From: Burkholderia sp. Nafp2/4-1b
Lineage (GTDB): Bacteria; Pseudomonadota; Gammaproteobacteria; Burkholderiales; Burkholderiaceae
Assembly (NCBI RefSeq): GCF_003635165.1
Contig: NZ_ML058626.1
Location: forward strand, 16,471 to 80,470
Direction of reading: 5' to 3'
Length of the DNA stretch: 64,000 bases
In this document: in pieces, positions 1-8,974 of the stretch
Position numbering within the stretch: the first letter of the stretch is position 1
Layout: every line of letters starts with the position of its first letter
The notes under the pieces: generated by a model
What the model was told of the DNA's origin: nothing
Database searches by the model: none
The model's input: only the letters and a program-made list of their open reading frames with translations
Made by a program: the position numbers and the translations under genes

Positions 1-2
1 CC

Positions 3-1427
3 CAAGCGAAGGCTGGCGCGACGGTTCGCCACGCAGACGGCAGCGAAGGTTTTTTCCAGGTGGTGGTTGAGGCGCAGCCGCGCAACGTCCCGTTCCGTAG
101 CCCGTTCGAACACAAGAAGCCGGTGATGCAGTTGCAGAATGCAATCGTCGCCGGGCCGAGCGGGGAAGAGGTGTACACCGATTCGCTGAACCGGGTGAAG
201 GTGTGGTTCCACTGGAATCGCCGCAATGGCCAGGATGAACGTGCATCGTGCTGGGTGCGCCCGACGTTCCTGGATGCAGGCTCGAATCGAGGTGGGATTC
301 AGCCGCTGCGCAAGGGCGACGAAGTGGTCGTCGGTTTCATGGAAGGTGACTGTGACCGGCCCGTCATCATCGCGAGAATGTACGGGGGAGCTACGCAGCC
401 GGTGTGGCACACGAACGGCTTGCTGTCCGGTCAGCGCTCGCGGGAGTACGGCGGCACAGGCTACAACCAGCTCGTAATGGACGACTCGACGCAGCAGAAT
501 CGGGTTCACCTTTACTCGAGCAGCTATCAGTCCCACTTGCACCTGGGGTACCTGATCCAGCAGACCGACAATACGCGCGGTGCTTTCCTTGGGAGCGGGT
601 TCGACCTCAAATCAGACGCCTATGGTGCCATTCGGGCGGGACAGGGCTTGTTCGTATCTACCCACCCGACAGCGGCGAACCAGCCGTTGAACGTAACGGC
701 AGCGTCCGAGCAGTTAGCCAGTGCGGAAACCGTTGTGGATTTGACGTCGCAGGCGAGCTCGGCGAATCAGGCCGAAAGTTTGCAGGAAGGACAGGACGCA
801 CTCAAGAAGTTCACCGACGCGACGCACTATAGCGTGAGCGGCGGCGCCGGCAGCGGCGGTCGGACTGGCGGCGGCGGCACGGGTAACGCCAACGGCTTTT
901 CGACACCGATCATGCTGATGGCGAGTCCTGCGGGCGTGGGTCTGTCGACGCAGGAATCGGCGCAGGTCACGGCGAACCAGCAGGTCAATATCGTCAGTGG
1001 CAAGAGCGTGCACGTGGCGGCCGGCAAATCGCTGATCGCGAGTGTGATGGAGAAGATTAGCCTGTTCGCGCAGAACGCAGGGATCAAGCTGTTTGCTGCG
1101 AAGGGCAAGGTCGAGATCCAGGCGCAGAGCGACGAGATGAAGCTTGCCGCGCTCAACGACGTGACGATCACGAGCTCGAACGGGAAAGTCGTCATTTCGG
1201 CGGAGAAGGAGATCTGGATCGGTGCAGGCGGTTCGTACATCAAGATCACGCCCGATCTGATCGAGAACGGGACGAGCGGGCAGATTCTCGAGAAGTGTGC
1301 GAATTGGGACAAACCGGGCGCGTCGTCGATGCGTCTGCCTTCACCGATTGCGAGCGTGCCGAAGGGCTGTTCGTGGAAGACTGCTGCGGCATCGGCCGAT
1401 AGCGCGTCGAGTATCGTATTGGAGTGA
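3..1427 (+). CDS. vgrG: VgrG, T6SS spike protein (5' end outside window)
   Basis: This is the C-terminal 474 codons of a VgrG, the trimeric needle tip of the type VI secretion system. The reading frame is open back to the first base of the window, so the gp27-like N-terminal part lies outside and the GTG at 60 is not the start. Visible parts are the gp5-like OB fold (segment around LNRVKVWFHW and SCWVRPTFLDAG, then RKGDEVVVGFMEGD) and the DUF2345 beta-helix extension towards the C-terminus (around VTANQQVNIVSGKSVHVAAG). The DUF4123 gene starts four bases after the stop, and a VasX-like effector follows. This is the usual order for a VgrG that carries its own cargo. Confident on family; the exact N-terminus is unknown. 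Confidence 0.95.
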   Translation, partial: QAKAGATVRHADGSEGFFQVVVEAQPRNVPFRSPFEHKKPVMQLQNAIVAGPSGEEVYTDSLNRVKVWFHWNRRNGQDERASCWVRPTFLDAGSNRGGIQPLRKGDEVVVGFMEGDCDRPVIIARMYGGATQPVWHTNGLLSGQRSREYGGTGYNQLVMDDSTQQNRVHLYSSSYQSHLHLGYLIQQTDNTRGAFLGSGFDLKSDAYGAIRAGQGLFVSTHPTAANQPLNVTAASEQLASAETVVDLTSQASSANQAESLQEGQDALKKFTDATHYSVSGGAGSGGRTGGGGTGNANGFSTPIMLMASPAGVGLSTQESAQVTANQQVNIVSGKSVHVAAGKSLIASVMEKISLFAQNAGIKLFAAKGKVEIQAQSDEMKLAALNDVTITSSNGKVVISAEKEIWIGAGGSYIKITPDLIENGTSGQILEKCANWDKPGASSMRLPSPIASVPKGCSWKTAAASADSASSIVLE

Positions 1428-1431
1428 CTGG

Positions 1432-2397
1432 ATGGAAGCGTTCGAATCGATTGAAGACGTGTACCGTAAGTCCGTCGACTCGATGGTGAGTGTCTTGCGT
1501 GCCTATTTCGACCAGCACAATGAATCGCGCTGTTGTCTTGTTGTCGATCCGAGCCAGCGTGCGTTGCCTCGAAACGATGAAGGTGCACCTTCGTTTGATG
1601 ATCAGCCTAGCGCAGTCATCGCGATCGCGCATGAGGCCTTTCCTGAAGATCGTTGCCCATATTTGGTCGAATTGAATTTGTCGACATCCGAAGGTGTGGC
1701 GTTGCTGGTTGAAAGCGTTCGGGTGGCCTTCTCAGATCGACAACCGGACGCGGTAGCAAAGGGGCTGGGTCAGCGAATCGGGGGCTGGTTGGTGAGCGAT
1801 GCGGCACTAGAACAGATCGCCGGATATTGGTCGGACAACGTACTGCAAATCGACGATCAGGGGCGCCGATGCGCATTGCGCTTCTACGACGCCCGTGCGC
1901 TGAGCCTGATGTGGCCGATTCTGTCGGATGGGCAAAAGCGGGCCTTGCTCGGCCCGGTCAAGGCCTGGCACGCGCTGGATGCCTGTGCAAAGCCATGCGT
2001 CTACGCATCGGAAACTGCGTTGCGTACCGAGCTGGGTCTGACCGATAGGCAGTGGCCTGACATTCACCGCCATGGGCTGGTCAATCGAGCACTTGCATTG
2101 CATATGCTGGCTACGCAACGGCAGCCGCGATCCAGCGAAGTGGAGACCGCGATTGCGAGCGCGACCCGCGCGGAACAGCATGGACTTGTTGATCGTGAGG
2201 ACAAAATCGCATTCATCGGCCATGCGCTGACATGGCATCCATATTTCGATCGTCATCCGAGCGTTGCGCAAGCATTGCGCCAGCGTCCGCCGGACGAGTT
2301 CTATACGGCAGCAGTCGGTGAATTAAGCGAAGACGAAATCGAAGCGATTCGACAGGGGATGTGGTACGACGAGTCAGTGAACGTTTCATCTTCCTAG
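1432..2397 (+). CDS. DUF4123 T6SS adaptor/chaperone
   Basis: A 321-residue protein with the DUF4123 pattern, including RFYDARALSLMW and the following LLGPVKAWHALD block in the middle of the chain. DUF4123 proteins (Tap/Tec family) load effectors onto VgrG and are normally encoded between vgrG and the effector, as here. The ATG at 1432 lies four bases after the vgrG stop and starts the recognisable domain (MEAFESIEDVYRKS). The longer open frame from 1297 overlaps vgrG and is not credible. It probably binds the VgrG C-terminus and the effector encoded at 2438. No signal peptide or membrane segment is visible, which fits a cytoplasmic chaperone. Confidence 0.88.
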   Translation: MEAFESIEDVYRKSVDSMVSVLRAYFDQHNESRCCLVVDPSQRALPRNDEGAPSFDDQPSAVIAIAHEAFPEDRCPYLVELNLSTSEGVALLVESVRVAFSDRQPDAVAKGLGQRIGGWLVSDAALEQIAGYWSDNVLQIDDQGRRCALRFYDARALSLMWPILSDGQKRALLGPVKAWHALDACAKPCVYASETALRTELGLTDRQWPDIHRHGLVNRALALHMLATQRQPRSSEVETAIASATRAEQHGLVDREDKIAFIGHALTWHPYFDRHPSVAQALRQRPPDEFYTAAVGELSEDEIEAIRQGMWYDESVNVSSS

Positions 2398-2437
2398 CCT
2401 TAGCAAAACAAACCTAACTCCCATATCGAGAGAGCGA

Positions 2438-5299
2438 ATGGACACAGCAAACCAGTGCGCCAACTGCGAAAAGACGGGGCTGCCCATCTTGCCGGTTCGG
2501 TACACGGTCGTGCCGAATACCGTGCCGGCAAAATTGCCGGCCGGCATTGGCGGCCATGGGGTGACCGACGTCACACTTACTGAACATCGATACGCGGTGC
2601 GCACGTTGCGTGCCGGTTGGTTGTATCTGTTCTACGTAAAGGGCGCGCGAGGCAGCAACTACTGGGAAGCATACAACGTGACGGAGGACGGGCGCTTGTG
2701 GAAGCAATCGCTCCCGTTACCGGACGAGCCGACCACTCATCCCGCGTGTGCAAAGAAAGCAATCGCGGTGCCGATGGACATCATCGCGATCGAGAAGCCG
2801 GAGAAGTGTACCGACCGTGTGTATATCGCGTTTTCGCAGCATGCGTGGCATCGCGATACGTTCGAACTGTACAAGAAAGATGCAGGGCTTCGTCAGCAAC
2901 GTATGCAATGGATCGAACCGTCGAAATGGATCTCGGCCGGCCACGATGCGCAAGGGCACGCTATCGTTGCAACCCGACAAAGTATCGATGACATCATCGA
3001 ATATATGCCGGCTCTCGATCCCAAACTGTTGCAGCCGCCTGTGCAGACGCTGAGCGACGAAACTGGCAAATACAAGCCGGAAGTAATGCGCCAGGAGACG
3101 ACCTGTTACCCGTTGCATATTCGTCAGGCTTCTCCTCGGTCGGCCAGTGACGGGTTGATCAGGGTGATGAGCGACGTCGGCCAACTCGATAAGGGCAAGC
3201 ATCATCCGCCGATGTTATTAGCGTTGTGGGACGGGATCGGGAACGTTCATGAATTGAACGGCTTCCGAAACGACGCCGGGAGTTGGTTACTGACGTACAC
3301 GCGTGAGCGGGTGAGACAGATCGACGCGCTCGAGTCGATTACCGCTGCTGAAGGAGCGGTACGCAACGGTGCCGTTGAGTCGAAAAGCCGTTTGCGGTCG
3401 GCGTTGACGGCTGGTTGGGAGGCGATGAAGAATAATCCGTATGCTGCAGACGGGGTTCCTGATGCCCTGGTCGTATCTCCGGAGCAGCAAGCGATGTCCG
3501 ACAAGAAAATTGCTGCCGCTGGGGTGATCACACCGGCCGAGGCAAAGAAGATAGGCGATGCCGCTTGGCCGAAGTATTACGGCAAACTCGATCCGCGCAC
3601 GCTGGGCGTGTTTCGGCCGTGGTACGAGTCAGTGCAGAAGGCTTCGCATCAGTTGCAGGCCAATCGAACGCCGGATATCGGCGCGTGGCTGAAGGCATCG
3701 ACGTTCCTGGTCACGCTGCATGATTATCACGAAAACGATTTCCAGGATGGACTGGCCTTTGCCGCCGTCATCGATGCTGCGTTGTGGGGTTTGCCGTCGG
3801 AGGAAAACGGTGCCAAGTTGATTGAAGATTTGGTCAACAACATGGATCCCACGCAACCGTCGAGTCTGGTATGGCGGGCCTATGCGTACAACCAGCAGGA
3901 TCAGAAGGAGGAAATCAAGGCGCTGCTGGCGAAGGCTACCGAATATAAGGCACAGCCGGCGAGTGTCGGCGATCAGGTCAGTCATTGGGCCGACTTCGTT
4001 TCATCGTATCTTGTCAAGAATGGGAAGGCCTTCCTGAAGTTTTGCGACAAGATGACCGATGTGCTAAAGCGCGGCCCAACGGCGGCGTCGGGTTCGGAGT
4101 ATGCGGTGAAAGGCATTCATGCCGATCAACTCGCCGTGACGATGGGCAATGGCCTGTTCAAATGGAGTAAAAGTGCGGAGTTGGCTGACAGCGTCGGGAT
4201 GTATCTGATTCGTGGCACGTTGATGATACGAGGCGGAATTGCGCAGGCGGACACGGTCAAGCTCATCAAGGCCGCGATGGTAGCCGAGCCCGCGATGCGC
4301 CTGGCTTTGCAGATGGGCTATCGTGAGCTGCGGCAGCAGGGTATGCCGCCGCCTCAGGCGTATGTGCGTTCGCTGCAAGCCGTAGGATCGGATAAGCGTG
4401 TCAAGAGTTTGACGGACATGTGGGAGGAGGTCAGCAAGTCGCAAAAGGGAGCGTCGACGCAATTGAATGCCCGGTTGGCCAGTACGCTGGTGGTAATCGA
4501 GATGCTGAATTTCGGATGCTTGCTTGCCAAAGCGGATAAAAATAGCGATGACTATGCGCTGCTAGTTGCATCCGGGGTGTCGGTGGTGGGTGCGGTTTTT
4601 ACGGTTTCGGAGAAGGCGCTCAAGGCGTTCTCGAGTGATGCAGCACAGACGCTGCGCAACCTGAAGGCAGTTACGAGCTTCTTGGGGGGAGTTTCGGCGG
4701 TGATTCAAGGGGTCGTGGATTTCCGAAAGGGTATTGATAAGGTTCAAGGTGGTAGCTTCGGTGTTGCAGCCTTTTATTTCCTCAAGTCGATGCTCGGTAT
4801 TGGTACGGGCATCTCGTATCTTCTTACAGCTCTTACATCGTCGGCTCCACTGCTTGCTCGTCTTGCTGGTAGTGGGAGCCGCATTGTGATCCTGGCAAGA
4901 GGAGGTGCTGCGGGCATTGCTGGTGCGACAGCCAGACTCGGATCGTTCACGACATCCGAGGTTGCGGAGGCTGGCGGGTGGCGTGCTCGACAGCAGGCGG
5001 CAAATGTGGCCGGCAGAGCGGCAGTTGGTGCAGCGGCGGAAGAGGCAGGTGTGGCAATCGGTTCGCGAGGGGCATTGTTGCTTCTCGGTCGGGGCGTTTT
5101 GATCATGACCGGCTGGGAGGTTGCACTGGCGGTGGTCGCTATCCAGTTTCTGATTTGGTATTTTTCAGACGATAATTTACAGACATGGCTTGAAAAGTGT
5201 GCGTTCGGACGAAAACCTGCGAATCCGGCTTGGGATGCGGGAAAGCAGAGCGACGAATTTGAGAAGGCATTCAAGATAATGGGTCTTTCGACTGATTGA
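2438..5299 (+). CDS. VasX-like T6SS effector, predicted membrane-disrupting toxin
   Basis: A 953-residue effector. The N-terminus (CANCEKTGLPILPVRYTVVP, then RYAVRTLRAGWLYLFY at about 55-70) is the VasX N-terminal region found on pore-forming T6SS toxins. The central part is soluble. The last third has several hydrophobic segments: roughly 685-730, 750-765, 775-810 and a long one at about 876-909 containing TGWEVALAVVAIQFLIWYF. VasX-type toxins insert into target membranes in a colicin-like way; that activity is inferred here from layout only. The gene follows vgrG and the DUF4123 chaperone. The next gene, an immunity candidate, begins nine bases after its stop. Two broken relatives of this gene lie downstream (6414-7496 and 8565-8966). 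Confidence 0.85.
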   Translation: MDTANQCANCEKTGLPILPVRYTVVPNTVPAKLPAGIGGHGVTDVTLTEHRYAVRTLRAGWLYLFYVKGARGSNYWEAYNVTEDGRLWKQSLPLPDEPTTHPACAKKAIAVPMDIIAIEKPEKCTDRVYIAFSQHAWHRDTFELYKKDAGLRQQRMQWIEPSKWISAGHDAQGHAIVATRQSIDDIIEYMPALDPKLLQPPVQTLSDETGKYKPEVMRQETTCYPLHIRQASPRSASDGLIRVMSDVGQLDKGKHHPPMLLALWDGIGNVHELNGFRNDAGSWLLTYTRERVRQIDALESITAAEGAVRNGAVESKSRLRSALTAGWEAMKNNPYAADGVPDALVVSPEQQAMSDKKIAAAGVITPAEAKKIGDAAWPKYYGKLDPRTLGVFRPWYESVQKASHQLQANRTPDIGAWLKASTFLVTLHDYHENDFQDGLAFAAVIDAALWGLPSEENGAKLIEDLVNNMDPTQPSSLVWRAYAYNQQDQKEEIKALLAKATEYKAQPASVGDQVSHWADFVSSYLVKNGKAFLKFCDKMTDVLKRGPTAASGSEYAVKGIHADQLAVTMGNGLFKWSKSAELADSVGMYLIRGTLMIRGGIAQADTVKLIKAAMVAEPAMRLALQMGYRELRQQGMPPPQAYVRSLQAVGSDKRVKSLTDMWEEVSKSQKGASTQLNARLASTLVVIEMLNFGCLLAKADKNSDDYALLVASGVSVVGAVFTVSEKALKAFSSDAAQTLRNLKAVTSFLGGVSAVIQGVVDFRKGIDKVQGGSFGVAAFYFLKSMLGIGTGISYLLTALTSSAPLLARLAGSGSRIVILARGGAAGIAGATARLGSFTTSEVAEAGGWRARQQAANVAGRAAVGAAAEEAGVAIGSRGALLLLGRGVLIMTGWEVALAVVAIQFLIWYFSDDNLQTWLEKCAFGRKPANPAWDAGKQSDEFEKAFKIMGLSTD

Positions 5300-5307
5300 G
5301 TGGATTA

Positions 5308-6045
5308 ATGATGGCAGACACGGCACAATCCTCCCCTACTCGACTATTGAGAGGGAATATCCGGAATCTTCGTAGCACGAGGCAGTCCCAAGAGTTTTTG
5401 TTTACAGATGCTGATCGGACAGCGATGGGGGTAACGGCCGTTGCGGCTGGCCTTGCGGGGCTTGGCGGTGTGGCTATCGGGCTGGCCGCGTCTGCGGACG
5501 ATACCGCCGAAGACGCTGAGCTGCTTGAATTTGAACTGGATGGGAAGAGTATTCGTGCGTGGGTATGGATATCCGTGTTCAAAGAGGGCGATGAAGTCGA
5601 GATTGTCGCAGAGCAATTTGGCCAGATATGGCATGCATTTGGCATCAGACGTGTCAGCGACCGAATCGTGGCGCTACATCCACATTGCAGTCGAGGTCGA
5701 TATGCGCACTATAAGGCGACGGTGCGATGGTGGTTTTTGATTTATTCATCGTTGATGTCGATTATGATTATTTTGGGTGCAATTACAATTCCATTAAAGG
5801 GTGTTGATAACTGGATGGGGATTTTTTATATGTATGCCGGGGGGGGAGGTATGGCTGCCGCTATTTTCGGCTTGATTGCATTCAACATATCCAGAAAATT
5901 TATGGGGTTTGTTCGTCTCGCCGAAGGAATTTTTTCTGGTTTTGGTTGGAAGAATGTGAAGAACATCGATCTGCCAGCGATCACGAAAAAGAGCAAGAAG
6001 CCGGGAGATCCGGGAGCATTGGGCATCTTGTATTTCCGCTACTAA
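5308..6045 (+). CDS. putative membrane immunity protein, copy 1
   Basis: A 245-residue protein starting MMADTAQSS at 5308, nine bases after the effector stop. A further in-frame TTG start at 5296 would overlap that stop. It has a glycine/alanine-rich hydrophobic segment at about 38-60 (AAGLAGLGGVAIGLAAS) and a soluble middle with FELDGKSIRAWVW and EGDEVEIVAEQFG. Two membrane segments lie near 143-165 and 172-192, followed by a conserved tail. Position and membrane character suggest immunity against the preceding VasX-like toxin, as membrane immunity proteins are known for that family. It has three paralogues in this window (7493, 8975, 9762). I do not recognise a named family, so the function rests on context. 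Confidence 0.75.
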   Translation: MMADTAQSSPTRLLRGNIRNLRSTRQSQEFLFTDADRTAMGVTAVAAGLAGLGGVAIGLAASADDTAEDAELLEFELDGKSIRAWVWISVFKEGDEVEIVAEQFGQIWHAFGIRRVSDRIVALHPHCSRGRYAHYKATVRWWFLIYSSLMSIMIILGAITIPLKGVDNWMGIFYMYAGGGGMAAAIFGLIAFNISRKFMGFVRLAEGIFSGFGWKNVKNIDLPAITKKSKKPGDPGALGILYFRY

Positions 6046-6080
6046 CAGTAGTTTTCTCGCTCAAGGCTGGGGCATTATCC

Positions 6081-6332
6081 ATGATGAATCTCATCCGTGT
6101 CGGTGACGATACAGACCACGGCGGCAAGGTGACCACGGGTTCGTCGACGATGCGTTTCGACGGCCGTTTCGTTGCTCGCAAGGGAGACGAGGTCACTTGC
6201 CCCCAACACCCAGACGTCAAACCGAATTTGATCGAAGAGGGCGACGAATCGATGACAGATAATGGTGTTCCGATTGCCCGGCACGGTCACCGGGCGACCT
6301 GCGGTTGTCACCTGATTTCGAGCCTTACCTAA
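6081..6332 (+). CDS. PAAR-domain T6SS tip protein, copy 1
   Basis: An 83-residue single-domain PAAR protein that caps the VgrG trimer. Visible features are the start MMNLIRVGDDTDHGGKV, the core FDGRFVARKGDEVTCPQHPD and the end ARHGHRATCGCHLISS, whose Cys and His residues fit the zinc-binding tip of PAAR folds. The ATG at 6081 was chosen because the frame upstream of it is only a shadow of the immunity gene. The protein has no toxin extension, so it acts as a carrier or sharpener. Two further copies lie at 8236 (frameshifted) and 10534 (intact), the last nearly identical to this one. Confidence 0.88.
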   Translation: MMNLIRVGDDTDHGGKVTTGSSTMRFDGRFVARKGDEVTCPQHPDVKPNLIEEGDESMTDNGVPIARHGHRATCGCHLISSLT

Positions 6333-6415
6333 ACTACATGAGTTGTAGGGTGACTCGATCGTCGCGGTCTGGAGGCAGGAAAATCAGGCGAGCATGATTG
6401 TGCCTGGTCGTGGCG
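6333..6415. repeat. spacer plus tssF 3'-end repeat, copy 1
   Basis: About 80 bases downstream of PAAR copy 1 recur almost unchanged after the other PAAR copies (8487-8567 and 10786-10868). The last part, TCAGGCGAGCATGATTGTGC, equals in antisense the final codons and stop of the orphan tssF at 10837. In this copy the tssF similarity ends at about 6415, where effector sequence starts. The repeat therefore marks a recombination joint: the duplicated block carried the very end of tssF with it. Confidence 0.8.
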
Positions 6416-7496
6416 CACCATCGCACTGAGCGCGCATCACTACAGCCTCAGAACGCTCCGAGAGGGCTGGCTTTATCTTTTCTACGAGAAGGGGGCACGT
6501 GGCCGCAACTACTGGGAAGCCTATCGGGTGACCGAAGACGGACGGCTCTGGAAGCAGACGATCCCGTTGCCGTCGGTACCGAAGACAGACCCGGCGTGCG
6601 CACAGGGCGGCGGTGCCGTGCCTATGGATGTTATCTCAATAGAGAAGCCTGAGAAGGTGACGCGGGTCTTCATCGCTTTCTCCGAATATCCGTGGATCAA
6701 AGAGGTTTTTCAGAAGTATGCGACGTCCTCGAAGCTGCGCAGCGAACGCATGCAGGTCATCATGCCGGCTACGTGGATCAAGACAGGAAGTGGCATGTTC
6801 GGTATGCAGAAAGGCGAGGCTGGACATGCGACCGTTGCAACACAGGCCGGTATAGACCAGATCGTCGAGTACCAGCCGGGCTTGAAGGCTGACTTGCTCG
6901 CTCCACCCGCTAAGCCGATCGCGGTAGATGAGTATGGGCGTGCGACTGACGACACCATTTGGGAGCAGGAAGCCACGCGCTATCCCTTACATATCCGTCA
7001 AACCTCGCCGTCGGGTTCGGCCAGCAAAGATCTGGTCAAGTTGATGAATGAAATTGGCGAGAATGCTGGCGGCGAGCCCCATAAACCGATGCTGCTGGCG
7101 TTGCGCGTGAAGGCTGGGTTAGGGGTAGCCAGCGGCACGGCGTTCGTGATCGACGCCATTAGTACTGCTGCACCGCTATTCAAGAAGTTGGCGGCTCGCT
7201 CAGGGAATCGTGTCCTCGTCATGGCGGTCGAGACTGTTGCATCGCGAGCGGCGGTGGTTACATCGCTCCGAGCGGTGAGCATGCTAATCACGTGGGAAGC
7301 GACGATTGGATTGTTCGCATTGCAGGCACTTGCGGATACCCTAACCCCCGATGAGTTGGAGTCCTGGTGTTCTCGCTGTGTATTTGGTCCTGGGAAAGAG
7401 GCTATCCTTCGAGTGAAAGATCACGGCGTCGAAAAATACACAGAGATGGAACAGCAGGAAAAAGCCTTTGATAAGGCAATGACGGAGATGGCATGA
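6414..7496 (+). pseudogene. VasX-like effector with missing N-terminus and large internal deletion
   Basis: The open frame matches the effector at 2438 from TIALSAHHYSLRTLREGWLY onward, starting exactly at the repeat junction. The first 50 or so residues, including the CxxC motif, are absent. It follows the parent to about parent residue 263 (HKPMLLAL), then jumps to the C-terminal membrane region (RVKAGLGVASGTAFVIDAIS), which corresponds to parent residue 790 or so. About 530 residues of the middle are gone. The C-terminal domain (LITWEATIGLFALQALADTL) is clearly diverged from the parent. A GTG at 6528 could give a 322-residue product. The stop overlaps the start of the immunity gene at 7493. 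I call it a relic, but a short C-terminal toxin cannot be excluded. Confidence 0.75.
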
Positions 7497-8224
7497 GTTC
7501 TGAGCGAGAATATGCGGTTCAGGTGCTGCGAGGCACGATCAGTAACCTTAAGTGCCGGCGTCGCCAGCAGGACTTCGTTTTAAGTGAAGCGCAGCATGCC
7601 TACATACAAGCGACGGCTGCTGGCGCAGCATTGGCGGGCATGGGTGCATCTGCAATTGGGTTAATTCAATCTTCTGCGAATTCGGAGGAAGAAGCGGACT
7701 GGGTGGAATTTGAACTCGACGGCAAGCAGATCGAGGGGTGGCTCTGGAAGATGCCGATGAAAGACGGTGATGATGTCGAGATCATTGCCGAACCGAGGCC
7801 GCGTGATCGGTACTTTGCCTATTCAGTCCGGAGAGTTCAGGACGATATGGTGGCAGTGTATCCGCATGCGACGAGAGGGCGATCGGCACTTTATCGCTGG
7901 CTTATGAAATTCATGTTAATCACGTGGGGATTTTGTAGTGGCATTGTAACGGCCTTGATGTTCCGAGGCCACGAGAGGATTGATTTGAGTACGCATATTT
8001 TGGTGATGACTGGTGCTTGGGCTTTTTCATTGATTGTTTTTTGGATATTATTTCACCGTGCTTATCTGAAGATGAAGCACTTTGCTAGATTGGCCGAAGT
8101 AATTTTCTCGTGCTACGGCTGGAGCGACGTACGTAGGATTAATCTCGTGCGCTCGTCGAAGCAGATGAGACCGGATAATCGAGATCTCGAATATGGAATT
8201 CACTATTTTCGCTATCGTCCGTAA
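7493..8224 (+). CDS. putative membrane immunity protein, copy 2 (diverged)
   Basis: A 243-residue paralogue of the protein at 5308, overlapping the stop of the truncated effector by four bases (ATGA). The layout is the same: an Ala/Gly-rich hydrophobic stretch at about 40-60 (AAGAALAGMGASAIGLIQ), WVEFELDGKQIEGWLWKMP, DGDDVEIIAEPRP, two membrane segments near 138-190 and a FRYRP-type end. Identity to copies 1, 3 and 4 is visibly lower than among those three. Its partner's C-terminal domain is diverged in the same way, so the two appear to have co-diverged. It is intact although its effector is damaged, fitting retention of immunity after loss of the toxin. Confidence 0.7.
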   Translation: MSSEREYAVQVLRGTISNLKCRRRQQDFVLSEAQHAYIQATAAGAALAGMGASAIGLIQSSANSEEEADWVEFELDGKQIEGWLWKMPMKDGDDVEIIAEPRPRDRYFAYSVRRVQDDMVAVYPHATRGRSALYRWLMKFMLITWGFCSGIVTALMFRGHERIDLSTHILVMTGAWAFSLIVFWILFHRAYLKMKHFARLAEVIFSCYGWSDVRRINLVRSSKQMRPDNRDLEYGIHYFRYRP

Positions 8225-8235
8225 GGTATTCTACG

Positions 8236-8486
8236 ATGATGAATCTCATCCGCGTCGGTGACGATACAGACCACGGCGGCAAGGTGATCACGGGTTCGTC
8301 GACGATGCGTTTCGACGGTCGATTCGTTGCTCGCAAGGGGACGAGGTAACTTGCCCTCAACACCCAGACGTCAAACCGAATTTGATCGAAGAGGGCGACG
8401 AATCGATGACAGATAATGGTGTTCCGATTGCCCGGCACGGTCACCGGGCGACCTGCGGTTGTCACCTGATTTCGAGCCTTACCTAA
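8236..8486 (+). pseudogene. PAAR-domain protein, copy 2, frameshifted
   Basis: The sequence is nearly identical to the PAAR genes at 6081 and 10534, but the G run at about 8337-8340 is one base short. The frame reads AAG GGG ACG AGG TAA and stops at 8347-8349 after 37 codons. The remaining codons to 8486 are preserved in the shifted frame, so the change is recent or a sequencing error. It sits 11 bases after immunity copy 2. Confidence 0.85.
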
Positions 8487-8567
8487 ACTACATGAGTTGT
8501 AGCGTGACTCGATCGTCGCGGTCTGGAGGCAAGAAAATCAGGCGAGCATGATTGTGCCTGGTCGTGG
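8487..8567. repeat. spacer plus tssF 3'-end repeat, copy 2
   Basis: Second copy of the 80-base module described at 6333. It contains the same antisense tssF terminal codons and then joins, at about 8567, to the C-terminal part of the effector (GGAGGTGCTGCGGGC). A few bases of shared sequence (GG/GAGG) occur at the joint. Confidence 0.8.
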
Positions 8568-8966
8568 GGAGGTGCTGCGGGCATTGCAGGTGCGACCGCC
8601 AGACTCGGATCGTTCACGACATCCGAGGTTGCGGAGGCTGGCGAGTGGCGTGCTCGACAGCAGGCGGCAAATGCGGCCGGCAGAGCGGCAGTTGGTGCAG
8701 CAGCGGAAGAGGCAGGTGTGGCAATCGGTTCGCGAGGGGCATTGTTGCTCCTCGGTCGGAGCGTTTTGATCATGACTGGCTGGGAGGTTGCACTGGCGGT
8801 GGTCGCTATCCAGTTTCTAATTTGGTATTTTTCAGACGATGATTTACAGACATGGCTTGAAAAATGTGCGTTCGGACGAAAACCTGCAAATCCCGCTTGG
8901 GATGCGGGAAAGCAGAGCGACGAATTTGAGAAGGCATTGAAGGTAATGGGCCTTTCGGCTGACTGA
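8565..8966 (+). pseudogene. orphan C-terminal module of the VasX-like effector
   Basis: This open stretch of about 134 codons equals the last part of the effector at 2438, from GGAAGIAGATARLGS to the stop, with only a few substitutions such as GLSAD for GLSTD. It keeps the long hydrophobic segment LIMTGWEVALAVVAIQFLIW. No start codon or ribosome binding site belonging to an effector is present, because the upstream sequence is the repeat module. An in-frame GTG at 8718 could give 82 residues, but I see no support for expression. Immunity copy 3 follows nine bases after the stop, as in the parent pair. Confidence 0.8.
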
Positions 8967-8974
8967 ATGGGTTA

